From the NCBI GenBank assembly GCA_024220505.1, contig JAKZZE010000035.1, forward strand, positions 1 to 64,000: a stretch of DNA of 64,000 bases, given 5' to 3'. Position 1 is the stretch's first letter. Each line of letters begins with the position of its first letter. Position numbers and translations under genes: made by a program. This document shows positions 14,270 through 27,103 of the stretch, in pieces. The DNA is from Rhizopus arrhizus. Its lineage: Eukaryota > Mucoromycota > Mucoromycetes > Mucorales > Rhizopodaceae. The notes under the pieces are model-generated. The model did no database searches. It saw nothing but the letters and a program-made list of their open reading frames with translations, and was not told the DNA's origin.

Positions 14270-14870
14270 AGCTATATAAGATAGTGCTGAATCAATTTCT
14301 ATTGCTGATTCGTCTTCTACCAAAATTGTTGCATTATTCCATGTTGTTTCTTTAATGTATATTCCAATCGGATCAGTATCTACTCTGTTGAGTACAAAGT
14401 TTGGAATTGTTAATTCTTCTTCCAAAGGAGGGCTCTTTATCAACTCTTGTGTTCAATATAGCCAAGCCATTAAACACTTTAGCGTCCACTATCAGTTTTA
14501 CATCATCTGTATTTATTAAATTTGTAAAACAAACATTTTTGTATTTAGCATTGCTTAGTGGTAAAGAGCTTGGCTAAAGCATATTATTCTACATGCTAAA
14601 TATTTCGTAATGAGAGTTGATCGTCCTTGTACGTTCATAAACTTCAATTGTATTATTAGCTAGTATAGCCCCTGCAAGAGCATTTACGTAGAAAAACCCC
14701 ATTTGATACTGAAAAACATTTTGAAAAATCCTCCAAAGACAGAGAGTTCTCGCTGGCCTCTCTTGACTCGTATTGATACAATTGAGTACTTCAAAATTAC
14801 TTGTATCCTTGTCTGCATGTCGAATATAACTTGGCATTGATCGCCATCCTAACTCCCCCCCCCCCATGCT
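14270..14870 (-). pseudogene. Degenerate coding remnant, unrecognised
   Basis: On the minus strand a 92-codon frame (14867 to 14589) has ordinary protein composition (phrases such as SYIRHADKDTSNFEVLN and NNTIEVYERTRTINSHYE). A further stretch at about 14530-14270 reads as DDVKLIVDAKVFNGLAILN and then, after a one-base shift, RVDTDPIGIYIKETTWNN. The composition and continuity across a shift suggest a former gene or element protein. I recognise no domain. A C-run lies at its upstream edge near 14857-14866. Confidence 0.3.
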
Positions 14871-17800
14871 TAATTCAGATCAAATTAGATGTCTACACTT
14901 GTGTGTGGGGATTGGTTGCCCTACCATCCTTCTCTTTGTTCCGTGGTTCTGCGAGTATGCATTGATATTGCTTCCTATACGCAAATCTCTCCAGGCTCAA
15001 GGTTTAATCCGTTAGATTATAATGTTAATCAATTGCCAAAAGTTATTCGTCCTTGATTCTCATCTCACTTTGCTGAGTGTTTGTCTTTCTGATGGTCAGC
15101 TATTTGTTCTATTCTTTTGGATATAGACTGTGCCTGTCATCTCAACTACGACTTTTGTAATGAAGCAGCGAATACTTCTGGACGATTATCACTCGACAAG
15201 CTGAAATCTTCAATCTCAATCAGCTTCTCATAAGATGTAAACCTCCGGTCCTCTCGTTATTCTGTTTATCCTCAGCTCTTTAAGACAATGGTTTCCCTTG
15301 TATGGTCTCTTTTTTTCTGTAAAAGAAAAAACGGTTCTTTTTGCTCCCCTACTTTTTTTTATTTCTCCACTTTAATTATTCTGTAAAATTTATGCTGTTC
15401 TAGCTAGGCACCTTGTGCTTCATAGAGTAAAGCATCAGTCACCTTTCAATAAATAAAACCTTGAATCTGAACATTTGAAAAGCAATTATGGAGAGCAAAC
15501 TAACAGATGCTATGTCAAACTTAGCAGGCATAAATGAATGGCTCTATGCTTTGGACTGTGCTCAATGATGTATCTGATCTTGTTAGAGACATATTTTGAT
15601 AAATAAGTCTATATTTGATTTCCATCTATGATATCCTTGTTTTGGTTAAGAATCTCTTCCTCTTAGTCTTAATAAAGAGGATGAAACAACGCCTCTTCGT
15701 TTATTTGTTTTTATCCTCTCCTTTGAATGATTATAACACAACTAAACAAGCCGATTAATATCACAAACAGGATTGTATTCTCTTTGATAAAGCTTCCCTT
15801 TAATTATTATATCTTTTTATACATCAAAGTCATTTATGATATCTGATAAAGAGTATATGTATTAATGCTTATAAGCTTTGCATGTTTATTGTCATTTATA
15901 AAGAGTTATTTTAAAGATAATAGATTCGAAGACGATTAATTTAGAAAGAGGTAGTTTAAAGACGATTGGCTTGAAGATGATTACATTACGGTTCGTAAGA
16001 CTTGCTTGTTCTCAAACATCTGAATTTACTATACACATCTATGAAAGATACATTTGCCACGATTTATACCGCCCGACTTGTGGCTCAGCCAATAGCAGAT
16101 GTTACTCTATTATCAACCTTTGTACGGGAACGACGAAGCTTGATGCCGCTGATTATACTACCCGACTTGCGACTCTACGGGGACAAACAAGTGCTTACAC
16201 ACCTGCTTGGGGTTTGGTTACGATCCTGCTCTCCCAACATGTAACCACTATTAGGAGACGAGTCAAGCTTCTGATGTGCACAATCATATGGACGATGTAT
16301 ATAGCAAAAACTTTTGTTTGAGAAAAAAGGAAAAAAGGAACAGAAAGCCAAGGAGGATAAAGACATAGACAGGGTCCAAATAAGGATAAGCTAGGGTCTA
16401 GATAGGGTCTAGACAGGGCCATCAAGTGTTGAACAGGGACCAGCGGAGCCTAGAAGCAAACCAGATAGGAAATAAATAGGTAAAGAATGTGTAGGATTTT
16501 GTTTGACGAGATAGATAGACCATTGAAGAGACTACTTGACCAAGTATAGTTATTAGAATAGCAACACAAGAAGCAGAGAACGCGTTGTAGATGATAGTTT
16601 TATTCTATAAAGACCATATGTTAAAAGAATGCATCAACATGAGATATTAAGCTACAGTTTAAAGAGTACCTGACCAAAGAGGCTTTAAGAGCAGTGTTAT
16701 CCATTGATAGACCAGAAGTTATGATTTGTATGAAGTGAACCAAAGAGTAAAGAATGAAAGAAAATGAAAAACAAGAGTATTTCTGTCTTTATTTATATTT
16801 CTTTTTTTTTCCTCATAAGGCTATTGCCTATCTTGTGCCACACAAGATGGGCGTTATTATTTTGAAGCACCCTCTTTTAAAGCTTAAAGAATAAAATAAA
16901 TACAAAAAGCTGCAAAGAGTGCTCTCTACATATACTAGCTTTGAATAAGAAGGAAAGATTTTGTATTTCTTTAGATAGGGATGTTTCTCTCTCTTTCTCT
17001 TTCTCTCTCTTTTCTACTGGGAATAAAAATTCATTCATGCAAATCTTAAAAAGGCATACCGACTAATTAAGGCTCTATTTTTAACACACTTACAAAAGGA
17101 TCAATAGATTCAAATACTGTTAAATGCATGGATTTCTCTCTCTCTCTCTCTTTAATACTCACATATTATTTAAAACAATCTATTCTTATATATGAACTTT
17201 TATATTTTCTTCATTTATAGGCAACTTATTAGATTATTCACTAGTGATGTATTCCTTATAACCTGTTAATACATAGTTATAGAAAAGAACAAGCTAAAAG
17301 TAAAAATATCGTTGGTGAGAGGGGTCATGTAAAACTTAAAATCATGGAACGATAAAAAATGTCTTATACTAAACTATACACAATAAAGCATAACTGCCTT
17401 ACTGAATAGACTAAAATACTTTCTATCCTTTTTTTAAAAGACCCCCGAATTCATTTTTTTTATTGTATAAGCATATGTAATTTAGACTTGTGTATAAGGT
17501 GATGAACAATTTACATTCTATTATCATGTTCGGATACATGCTCAAGTCCGGTTAGTGTCATATATCCTTCCCTTACCCCAAACGCATTCATCGAACACAT
17601 ACAATATAAAATAGCCTTATTAAAAAAAAAGGATGGAGAGAAAATACATAGGCTTCGAAAGAAAGTTCACTACTCAATCCTTCAAAGCAAGCATTCCTTT
17701 CTATCAAGTTACAAAAAAAGCATATCAAAGAAATCCCCCTTACTCTTTTTAGGATTCGTAAGGTTAGGTAGAAAGCAATGTTGATGTAAATAGGAAATAA

Positions 17801-19099
17801 ATACCGTATGCGCTCTTTATCTTATTGGCTCACTGTCATCCACATGGATCCGTTCAAAGAAGATAAAAAAAGAGCATTTAGTATAGGATCATACATAGTT
17901 TATGGTTTGAAAAGGATAACAGTTGAATAGGCTTCCTTTAACTTGAAATCATAAAAGCAAAGAAGGCTTATAAACAAGAATTTAGTGAATAAAAGATGAA
18001 AGGTTTATTTAATGAAAAAAGAGGGATAAACAAACACAATTAGGAACGCATACATTTTTAAGCCTTCAATTTCCTACATCTTATTCGTTTTCTCAAGCTA
18101 TGGCTTATCAATACTATCACTCAAATACCTCTTGATATACAAGCCATGCTCTACATCTGTCTATTGCCTTTGTAATTTGACTGGTGCAAGAAGAAAAGTC
18201 ATCAAATCTGTTATACTATTGTCTTGCTCTTTTAAGTTGACCTACATTGAAGATGGCTACTATAACGTTGATTACAATCAATTACTTGACATTCAAGCTT
18301 CTTGTTTGCCTAACTTAGCTGGTGCTTCAAACCTATCATCATCATTAGCTTTCTTTTTTTCTTCAACTTTCTTGTGTCATGCTTATAAATATATCATTTG
18401 TACCGGCTTCAAGCACTTAAGGATAATACTCAAGTCTTGTATCCATCCAAACTTCAAACAGTAGCTTATTCTATGACATATGAAATGCTTTTAGTAATAT
18501 CCATCACATTAGCTCAAGAAATGTTTGTTTCTTTCTCCTGCTCTTTCTCTTTGTCTCTGTCTCTGTATCTGTCGCTGACATGTTCCTTACAGTAATAACC
18601 TTGTGTTGGCTGTTTTATCAAATGTATTTTCTCTCCATCTCTCTCCTCTTGATATGCTTTGGTTCTTTTTTCTCTTCATTTTCTAAAAAGAGAAAAGAAA
18701 AATCTCTTGTGGGTTACCAGAATGGACTGATGATCTGTTGGCTCACGTAAGCTCAGCCTCTTGAAATGTGAATCCAATACAGCCATGATCATGTGCATCT
18801 GTATACGGAAAGGAGGGTCCCGTCCGGAATAGAGAGATCTTTCTGCTGATCGTTTCAACGCAGATAGTGAATAGTCTTCAGTGAACAGAACCCTTCGTAA
18901 CTGTTAGACCATTCATTCCACTGATTTTGTTCTTGAAGGAAAAGAAAGGTGGAAAGAATACAAGTGTATTTATTACAGAAGGAAATGTTTTGTTAGTGAT
19001 ACTCTAGTTAAGTAAATTTCTATTTGTCTTATGAAATATTAATGTATATACTAACACTTTGATACAGCTATTGATTCCATGATAATATCATATAGATTC
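14871..19099. other. Intergenic stretch without supported genes
   Basis: Low-complexity AT-rich sequence. There are CT runs near 16987-17010 and 17135-17151, and a short repeated AGGGTCTAGA motif at about 16393-16416. Frames at 15971-16321 and 18132-18464 have no recognisable domain; the second has more protein-like composition and might be a relic. I see no tRNA, rRNA or other RNA gene. Confidence 0.4.
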
Positions 19100-19886
19100 T
19101 GATCGTTTCCAATCCATTCATTTTGCTATGATCATGACTTGAAGCAAGCGATCAAGTTGAGACATCTTGCTTTTAACTATCTTGTCTAGTTTGACCTGCA
19201 GTGAATAATCCATGTATAGTACCAAACCATATACATGTAAATTCTTTTATCCCACCTAATGTCTCTAATTTATTCATCATGTTCAGTCTATTAGTTTGGA
19301 GTAGTTTGCAATGCATACAGGAAGAGATTAAAGGACTGACAACAGATACTATATTTTGATTTGGTCTGTTTTTGCATTGTATATGTCTTGGATAACCAAT
19401 TTCTATTGGATCCTCTATTCAATAATTCCCACAATCCTATTGAATCTTTTCCCGTTCTTTGCTGACTATGCTAGGTCAACAATCAGGAATACTATATCTC
19501 ACAGTGTTGACTTAACAGTGGAATACTGCCTCTAAATGGATATGATTATCTTGGACTGATCTTGCACTCTATGAATATAGCCTACATGCCACTTAGCATC
19601 TATTAACTCGAATATTCTCTTACCCATCGCAGTAAGTTATCATACAATGTTCCCATGGATCTCTATTGTACTAATCAAGAGGGTGATGCAGTAAATAACA
19701 GTAAGCAGATATAGATGCAGGTCATATTTATACCATCTTGCAAGCTACTTTCCTTTGCTTCATCAAGCTATTGGCTTAACAATATTTATTAGTCCTGGTG
19801 ATTAGTCAAAAAGAAGATGAATTTACTTATGATATTATACAATTATATATTGATTCTATAGTAACAGCCTTATTGATGTTTATAAG

Positions 19887-19934
<48 letters not shown>

Positions 19935-20010
19935 AAGGAACAGTGAGACATGAAACACGATCACTTTCCGCAATGCGGATAGCGATGCATGTTAAAGAGA
20001 AGACTGTTTT
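19100..20010 (+). repeat. Diverged third copy of part of the inverted-repeat arm
   Basis: Blocks here follow the left arm (about 1590-2520) in the same order: GATCGTTTC; ACCTGCAGT...AATCCAT; GGATCCTCTATTCAATA against GAATCCTCTATTCAACG; GTACTAATCAAGA; CATCTTGCAAG; TTATTGATGTTTATAAGAA; GAACAAGGAACA. Identity is clearly lower than between the two arms. A long poly(A) run at about 19889-19930 sits where the arm has its purine array. So the arm sequence is an interspersed repeat with at least three copies in this window, and the two arms are much younger or homogenised. Confidence 0.75.
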
Positions 20011-20575
20011 TGTCTAAATGAATATAGATTAGCTTATTGTACACCAAGATAGGATTGTCCTTCTTTTTCATAGACGAGGCGCCATAGGATTACTGCTCTA
20101 TAAAGCATAACTGATCATCCAATTAAGAACTTTAGCCACATTAATAGACACAAATTTAATGGATAATAATTGATCCATTGATATCGATAATCTTACTTTG
20201 ACTGTAGACGATACATGTTTTGTATAAAATAGTAGCTTATTCCTTTTATCAGAATGAAATAATGCTACTTGGTATGCAAATAAGCAGACATCAGTATAGA
20301 TTCATTTGAAACACTACTGCCATTTTCATATAAGCAAAGAGAATTGATGACATCATTGCTGGTCATGATGGATAGCGTATTAAATGATCCAATTGTCAGA
20401 ACAAAGTAGCAGCAAAAATAATGAATAAAAAGAATGGTCAAATTACCCAAACCATACAATCATTTCACAGTAAAGCAAAGTGCGACATAAGGGTAAGGAA
20501 ATACAAAGTACTGTAGTAAATACGATAGGATAGAAACATTAGTCTTATTTAAAGGTGTATACTTTATTATCTTTG

Positions 20576-20947
20576 TCATTTTTCTTTATTTCTATAATCT
20601 ATAGGAAACCTTGTATCCATAGTGTCGCCTAACCCTGTATATAAAAAGCAATATAGATTTATAAGTTTGCAATAAAAATAGCATTTAGCTTTTAAAAGAG
20701 AATACCAATAGCCATTAACCTTTCTGTTACTTGTTTGAAATAAGCGAAGGGTTCGTCTGCCTTCAATAGCAATCTCGCTTATAACTAAAAAAAGCTCTGC
20801 TTCCGTCATACTCTTTGATAATGGTTGGCCAGGGCTCAAATCACAGCTCATGTATTTAATTACTGCATAAAAAACATTTAGATGGATTACTGATGCAACT
20901 ACAAGAATGAGTGACATCTTTAGCATATAAAATAAAAAGGAAAGCAT
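20576..20947 (-). CDS. Possible small membrane protein or exon, unrecognised
   Basis: A 123-codon minus-strand frame from ATG 20947. It begins with a strongly hydrophobic segment (about residues 3-30, phrase LILVVASVIHLNVFYAV) that could be a signal anchor, followed by a polar stretch with SKSMTEAELFLVISEIA and RRTLRLFQTSNRK. A second hydrophobic frame lies downstream at 20459-20265 (GLGNLTILFIHYFCCYF) and could be a later exon. No family is recognised. Composition is more protein-like than neighbouring frames, but no start context or splice model is convincing, so it could also be a chance frame. Confidence 0.25.
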   Translation of the reverse strand: MLSFLFYMLKMSLILVVASVIHLNVFYAVIKYMSCDLSPGQPLSKSMTEAELFLVISEIAIEGRRTLRLFQTSNRKVNGYWYSLLKAKCYFYCKLINLYCFLYTGLGDTMDTRFPIDYRNKEK

Positions 20948-22274
20948 CCCTTTTGTTGATTGTGATGAATGAAAAGCCCGAAATAGAAAAATAAAGTAGT
21001 TATATACTCATTTGTGTAGATACATGTATGTACATAAAGACTCTTGTTACCTGATAGAAAGCAATACAAACATTTCTTGAAAAAGAGATCGGGAGAGAAT
21101 AATCAACCTTTTTGGAACCCCTTATTCCTATGGAAAATGTCAGTTTGTGTCATCAAGATCTATTTTTTGCATTGGTTTTGATATGAATCCTTTAGTATAA
21201 AAGAAGTCATTTTAAACCTCTTTTCACCCTCTTTCTCTCCTATCAAACAATTGATTCAATATTTCTTTTGTTAATACGAAATCTTTTATAGCTTACGTTC
21301 CTGCTAATTAATTTATCAAACTTACTACACAAGCCCATGTGATGCCTCATGATCCTAGGGGATATACTCCTAATAAATCATACAGATTACATCATTATTC
21401 TTACCATTCCTGCTTACTCATTTACCTTTTAGCTTATAAATGCAAACTCAAGGAATACAAGGTAATGTGGAGCCATGGGAATGATAAGAGAAAAGAAAGT
21501 GGATACTTCCTATTGATTGTTCTCACCTTGTTCTTTTTTTTAAGGTCAAAATTCCATCTATCTGCTCGTTCATATTTTTTGTCTAGGATTTCCTATGGCA
21601 ATGCCTTTCGCCTTTATGTATAAACTGCTCGGCGTATCCAATCCAAGTTGTTTCCTCTTTTCATTCCTCACTTTTCTGAGGCAGTTATTCATCAAAGCGG
21701 CCCTAGGTATAGCTGTTTGACTCTTGATCATACTTTGGAGGGTGCTCAATAAGCTGTAGTACCCAAATCTAAGAAATCAGCAACTGCAAAGCGATTTGGA
21801 TCTTCTCTTCCTCTCAAAAAGGAAATCACTAGAGCTTCAAAAGGGAGATGAACTTTAGATCTCACTCCTTCTTTTGTTCATGAATGACTATCAGAAGCTG
21901 TATGATGATGTCATAGGATCAATAGCTGTATCAATATGTCAGTGTACATAGACTAGTGCTTTATAAGGCAAATAGAAATTTACAAGAGCATCGCCAGTAA
22001 GATATTTTCAGAAATGTAATTAATGCCCCCAATCATCTCATAACAAGCTATGAAAGAGCACCATTACTGTGTTTTTTAAGAGTTTTGCATCTTTTTTTAA
22101 CAAGAAACTGTAAGATATGATTATACATCCTAGACGAGTAAAATAATTTATGTGCAAAAAATAGAAAAGTTGCCTGATAGAGCCATCTAGACACTATATA
22201 AACAAAGACGATGAACTGCAAACATAACAAGGCCTGCTTTAATGTTCTATAGCTTATTGCATTTTCTTTTGATT

Positions 22275-22307
<33 letters not shown>

Positions 22308-22639
22308 GAAAAAAAAAGATGGTCTGAGCACTGTCACACTGTAATTCAATAAACTTCATTATTCTTCATCCCGATATACGCCAATTTTCCAAGCAAATTT
22401 AATTTCAGTCTATTTTCTACCGACATGAGTAACATAGAATGTGAGCCCTCTTTCTGTTTGAGCAAAGATACATCTTTCAGAAATACCACAGATGTTTTCT
22501 ACCAAATCATCAAAGAGAACAGGTTCTTGGCTCCAAGCCTCATCCAATTCTTTGTCTCATGATGATTGATTCTTTTTGGGTGGTGGGCATCCCAAAGACA
22601 TCCTCTCCTATGACCCTACCTGACCACAGATCGAGCAGG
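20948..22639. other. Intergenic; possible decayed coding at 21.3-21.9 kb
   Basis: A 94-codon plus frame at 21339-21623 and broken frames to about 21850 (phrase AKRFGSSLPLKKEITR near 21800) hint at a relic, but nothing is identifiable. A poly(T) run lies at about 22280-22307. The rest has no supported feature. Confidence 0.3.
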
Positions 22640-23520
22640 GCTTCATCCTACATTTTTCAGTATCCAAAACTGAGGTGATGCTATACATACACCGTCGACG
22701 GAGCCTGTGAAGCAGTCGGGTTGAGACAAATGGGGAATCTCGCTAGGTTCTTTTGGACTGCATGCGTCTGCACCCATGTGAGCCAGTAGGCTACCTTTGT
22801 AGCACATACGATCCACAGGAGATGTTGAAAAATTTCTGCTGTGCTCCTTGTTTGCACACAATCATGACTGATAGTTGGATGATTGCGTTCGCGTTGTTTT
22901 CTGTTGGGATTTGGGGGTGGAGAAATAAGCGGTTGGATAGGACATCTCATGTGTTGGTATCAAAAGCGATTGAAAACAGCAAATCATGTGTACAAAAGGG
23001 AATCGAGTGCAAACGATACAGGTTTGCAAGAAGATAGGATGGCTTACACCTTAAAGTGAATGGAAAAAAGAATGAGCATCAAACAGTCCATCGTCTGTCT
23101 TTATTATCATCCAACAAACCGATGGTTTCTTGTGGACTTTTTTTAATACCTGTCGCTCTGGATGAACCGATTTAGAGACAAGACGATCGTTTTTTGTCAG
23201 TATGGATCGCATGTTTGTCTCAGATGCTGTACTCGTTTTGGAAAGAGTCCTTGATGTCTATGGGTCCCCAGGCAGTGCACTCTTCAAAGACCTGTCCAAA
23301 GCTGTCTCTCCGTTTTGGTCATTAGCCGTGATGGCATGAACACCAATGCGGTCTTTGGTGAAACGCAAGACGGTGATTGGATAGGATGGGATGAGCCTAT
23401 CAGATCAAAAAGGATGCCATGGCAACCCGGTCGCTCCCACTCTTTCCAGTTGAGTCCGTCAAGTAGCATGAGACCGTCTTTTCGATCGGTCGTTTGGAAA
23501 GGTTGATGCAAGGGTTCATA
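22640..23520 (-). other. GC-richer, exon-like stretch, gene not resolved
   Basis: Base composition rises sharply compared with the preceding 12 kb and stays high through the gene island, which suggests coding DNA. On the minus strand one frame reads LLDGLNWKEWERPGCHGIL near 23470-23415, and another reads FGQVFEECTAWGPIDIKDSF and ends at a stop near 23245. A third frame at 22861-22643 has many Cys, Ser and Pro. These could be exons of one minus-strand gene, but I could not connect them with splice sites and recognise no domain. An unrecognised gene is more likely than non-coding DNA. Confidence 0.3.
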
Positions 23521-23881
23521 AATTACTCAGAAACACCTATGAATTGAAGGGAAAAGGTCCACTGTTTGTGTCACCTTTTTGCATAAAAAGAGATGAAACG
23601 ATGGATGATGAAGGTTGAGCTCTTGGTCTGTTGTGGTGTTGATCAAGAAAGTCATACTATCACAGTCATCACAAGTATCAAACTACCTTAGACACATCCA
23701 CAGAGAGAGATAGGTGAGTGTGAATGATTGTATTTATATGCATTTTTAAGTATAAATCTTATTGGAAATGTATGATTTATATTCATGGGCATTTTTTTTT
23801 TTTTCAGTGAAAACTTTAATTGATTACCGACAAGTGCTCATCCATAAAAAAAACTTTTTTCTTTTTTGTATCAAATTCATT

Positions 23882-24287
23882 ATGCAAGATAGTGGCAGAA
23901 TATCCATAGCAGCCTTATTGAATGATTCCCCAGCACCGAAAACGTCTAAAAGAAAAAGAATAACACCTGCTCAATACGATCGGCTAATGGAAATATTTGA
24001 GCAGACAGATACCCCAAGTTCAGATGTTCGAGAGAACTTAGCAAATGAATTGGACATGACAAAGAGAGAAGTACAGGTAAGGAAGATGGGTATCTGGTCG
24101 TGAACTAACCCCATACCAGGTCTGGTTTCAAAATCGTAGAGCAAAATTAAATAGAGAATCAAAACAACAGCAAAAACAGAAAAAGTTATTAGCAGACAAT
24201 AATATGTCACCCATTGATTTATTAGCCTCTGCAGCTGAATACGTTCAATCAGATCAACAGAATAAAAGAAAAAGTTATTTGCAATAG
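23882..24287 (+). CDS. Homeodomain transcription factor
   Basis: Two exons, 23882-24076 and 24120-24287, joined across a 43-nt GT-AG intron, give a 120-residue protein. The homeodomain spans about residues 20-78. A basic arm (KRKRIT) leads into helices 1 and 2, and helix 3 is the diagnostic KREVQVWFQNRRAK at 61-74, with the invariant W67, F68, N70 and R72. The intron splits helix 3 just before VWF, a common place for homeobox introns. The rest is short and Gln/Lys-rich, so the protein is little more than a DNA-binding domain. A strong acceptor (T-run plus CAG, ending near 23807) and a donor near 23712 suggest a 5' UTR intron; an in-frame ATG at 23762 would fall inside it, so I prefer 23882. 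Expected to be nuclear and to bind TAAT-like sites; targets are unknown. Confidence 0.87.
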
Positions 24288-24852
24288 AGGACAGACATCG
24301 TTGGCTATTTATCATCATTTCTTACTCTTTTGTACATCTGAGTCCAAACTCACCCTACAAGTCTCTAAGAATTCAAGCTGTTCAGACGCCCTAGTCTTTT
24401 TTCTGGTTGTACTTTTATTTTCTCAATTTGTCATCTAAATGAATTGTTTTTTTTTAAAAAAAAAAAAAAAAGTTCATAAATGCATTCTTGAACAAATCGT
24501 TACATTTTATTATTAACCAAAGATGATGTCAAAAGATGGAATACTTTTATAGGTTTGAATACAATGTCAACTATAAAACTTCCGATGCGTCACGTTTTTC
24601 TTGTGAAAGAAGCCTAGTAAGGTAACCCCCCTCCTTTTTCCTTTATGATTCCAAACATCTTTTCGGTCGACATGGACTTGTTGAGCCCATCATTAGAAGA
24701 GGGGCAAGATGGTTTTAAACAGTAACAAAGCATGATCACGATTTCAACAATATTTCTATTTGAACAAGTAAAACTCTACATTTTTCATTTCTAATGAACT
24801 CAACGACCCTTTTTCCCTCTCTTTTCCCCCCTTTTTTACAAAGTTACCTAAA
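24288..24852. other. Intergenic between homeobox and MYB genes
   Basis: About 565 bp with A/T runs near 24448-24472. It presumably holds the 3' end of the homeobox transcript and the promoter of the next gene. No specific site is recognisable. Confidence 0.5.
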
Positions 24853-26104
24853 ATGGATTTATTTGATCAATACTGGAATAGCAATAATACAGATTATCAA
24901 GTAAATAAACAAGAGCAGTGCGTGAAAAAAAAAAATGGGGAACGATTAACAAGCTATTTAGGATCAGCAAGAGTATTCAATGCAGCAGCAAGTAAACAGA
25001 TGGGACAAGCGTTGTAAAAATAAATTTCCTAATGCTTCTTTTGATAGCCATTTGTACCACAAGGTGGTCTCGTTCAACCCTTGATTCAAATCGATGAAGC
25101 CATCCAGGTTCACTTTTCTCTCTTAAACACATCGGACCCTAACCTCTTTTCTAGTCACTCCAGCTTTCCTCTTCACCTTTTCCTCAAAACAAACGACGTT
25201 ATTCTGTCGACCTCTGGTCACCTTACCTATCACCCATCATCACCACCACCCGGACACATTCGACCAAGAGAAACAAACGTCCGTCGACCTATTCGCGCTG
25301 GACGCATGAGGAAGACGAGCTGCTGAAGCAAGCGGTACGGATCCACGGATCTCACAAGTGGTCACTGATCGCCGCTCACGTACCGAATCGAACGCCGATG
25401 CAGTGCTCCACACGCTGGCTGGGTGCACTCAAGTAAGAAAAAGAGAGAGAGAGAGAGAAGAGAACTGACGAGAATGTGTGTAGCCCAAATATCCACAAGG
25501 GAAGATGGACAGAGGAAGAGGACAACATACTGAGGTACTCTGTGCTAGAGTATGCCAACGTGACAGACACCGAAGGCAGGATCCAACCGATCCCGTGGAA
25601 CAAGATTGCAGAAAGGATACCGAACCGGACAGGCATCCAGTGCCAGGCGCGGTGGACCGAGGCCCTGGATCCCTATGTTCGAAAAGGAAAATGGGCAGCA
25701 GAAGAAGACGCGCTGCTCAGGATGGGCGTCGAGAGCTTTGGGACCTGCTGGATTCGGATTGCCGAGACGATCCCGGGACGCACGCAGGTAGGGCTGGAGC
25801 GCTTGTCAGAAGGAGACTAACGTGGTTCTTGTAGAGACAGTGTCGTACGCGCTGGATGCAGATCAAGTGTAAAGAGGATCGCAGGCAGTCGGAAAAGAAA
25901 AAGCAGGTGGATGACGTCTCCAGTGATCTCTCGACAGACGATGAAGACCACCAGCAGCAGCAGCAGCAACCCCAACCCTTGCAAGTCCCCCTGTTTGTCG
26001 TCGATGATTTTGATGCTCAATTGGATCGTGGATTGGATTTATTAAAACAGCAAGATTTTCTTTTATCGACCGATTGGGTCTTTAATCAATCTTCCTTCTT
26101 ATAA
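24853..26104 (+). CDS. Three-repeat MYB DNA-binding protein
   Basis: Proposed exons are 24853-24900, 25048-25107, 25155-25432, 25484-25787 and 25835-26104 (960 nt, 319 residues, frame kept throughout). Three MYB repeats are clear: R1 at about 84-129 (RWTHEEDE ... KWSLIAAHV ... TRWLGALK), R2 at about 136-192 (GRWTEEED ... PWNKIAERI ... ARWTEAL) and R3 at about 197-242 (GKWAAEED ... CWIRIAETI ... TRWMQIK). All nine structural tryptophans are present. R2 has an insertion of about 12 residues between its first and second helices. The C-terminus has an acidic/Ser patch, a Gln run and a hydrophobic tail, possibly an activation region. The last three exons are secure; the first two introns are less so (the second has a GTTCAC donor). 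An AATAAA lies at 26166. Related to Bas1/SNAPc/c-Myb-type R1R2R3 proteins; the specific target is unknown. Confidence 0.88.
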
Positions 26105-26469
26105 CCCCTCTCTCTCTTTCTCTTCTTGTACATAAGTCTTAAGGTCTCTTTTTCGTATGCCCCACAATAAATTATTTCAATCATCATCCTTATGCCTCCC
26201 CCCCCCCCTCCATCCATTTTACCTTTATTGTATACACTGAATAAAATAAGTGCTTTTTTATTTTTTTATTTTTTTGCTGGAAATAAACGTAATGATTCAA
26301 TCACCTATCCATTTAAGCAAGAGGACTAATCAATCTAGAAACATGTCAGTTGGATCTCTTGTACAATCTCTTTTTTACTCTTACCTGAGAATAGAAGGTC
26401 TTGGGTTACTACGGGTGATACCCAAGTAGATTACAAAAGGAATAAAACCCCAGTGAATAACAGTCTTTG
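26105..26469. other. MYB 3' flank
   Basis: This holds the probable polyadenylation signal at 26166, a C-run near 26195-26204 and T-rich sequence. No gene is seen. Confidence 0.5.
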
Positions 26470-27041
26470 TGACATCAGCAACCTAGTGTTCATGATGAGT
26501 CAGCAAGAAAGCTCTTTTGTTACAATCAATAAGAACCTTGTAAAGTGTGTCCTTGGTGGAATCGTTCATGTTTAGTGTTGAAGAAAAAAAAAAAAAAAAA
26601 AATTCTACAGGCTGATGTGAAAAAGATTTCCAAGGCCTACGGACACCCTGTTTGTACTTTTAGGGTATGGACTGACATCCATTCAACCACACGACTTGAC
26701 CTCGACCAAGCGAGAAGAGGTTCGGCTCATGCGACGTCAAGGGCTGGTAGGTCAACTGCTGATGATCCAAGTCGAAGGAGAATAAGGGTCGGAATGAGGG
26801 TCAAGGCCACAGGCAAAGAGAGACCAAAGATCGTTTGAGAGTAGTCGCGTTGGGTATCCAAACTCCTCTGCTATTCAACTCAGATCGTATTAAACTGCAT
26901 AAAAGTCTTGCTGTAAAGACCCTGCTGAAGCATCCCGTTTGTCTGTTTGATTTGCGTCATCCTGGGATGAACAGAGGGGAAGGAGGTGATGAAGAGAGAT
27001 GCTATTGTGTGAAAAAGGGAGAATACAAACTCCTCAAATGA
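26470..27041 (+). other. Coding-like stretch, gene not resolved
   Basis: GC-richer sequence with protein-like frames but no single convincing model. One reading starts at ATG 26493, uses a donor near 26539 and an acceptor near 26609, then continues ADVKKISKAYGHPVC. A later frame to a stop at 27039 reads VALGIQTPLLFNSD and LAVKTLLKHPVCLFDLRH. The pieces lie in different phases and would need further introns. A poly(A) run at 26584-26601 sits in the first intron of this model. I recognise no family. The position between two well-defined plus-strand genes and the composition favour a real but unidentified gene. Confidence 0.3.
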
Positions 27042-27103
27042 AATAATAAACCATAGAGTACATGTGATCCTTTTTTTTTTTTTTTTCTTTTTTCCCGTTC
27101 AAC

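Noticed and set aside
16002..16425. Overlapping frames of 60-116 codons on both strands
   Set aside because: No motif, composition close to random, and no splice context.
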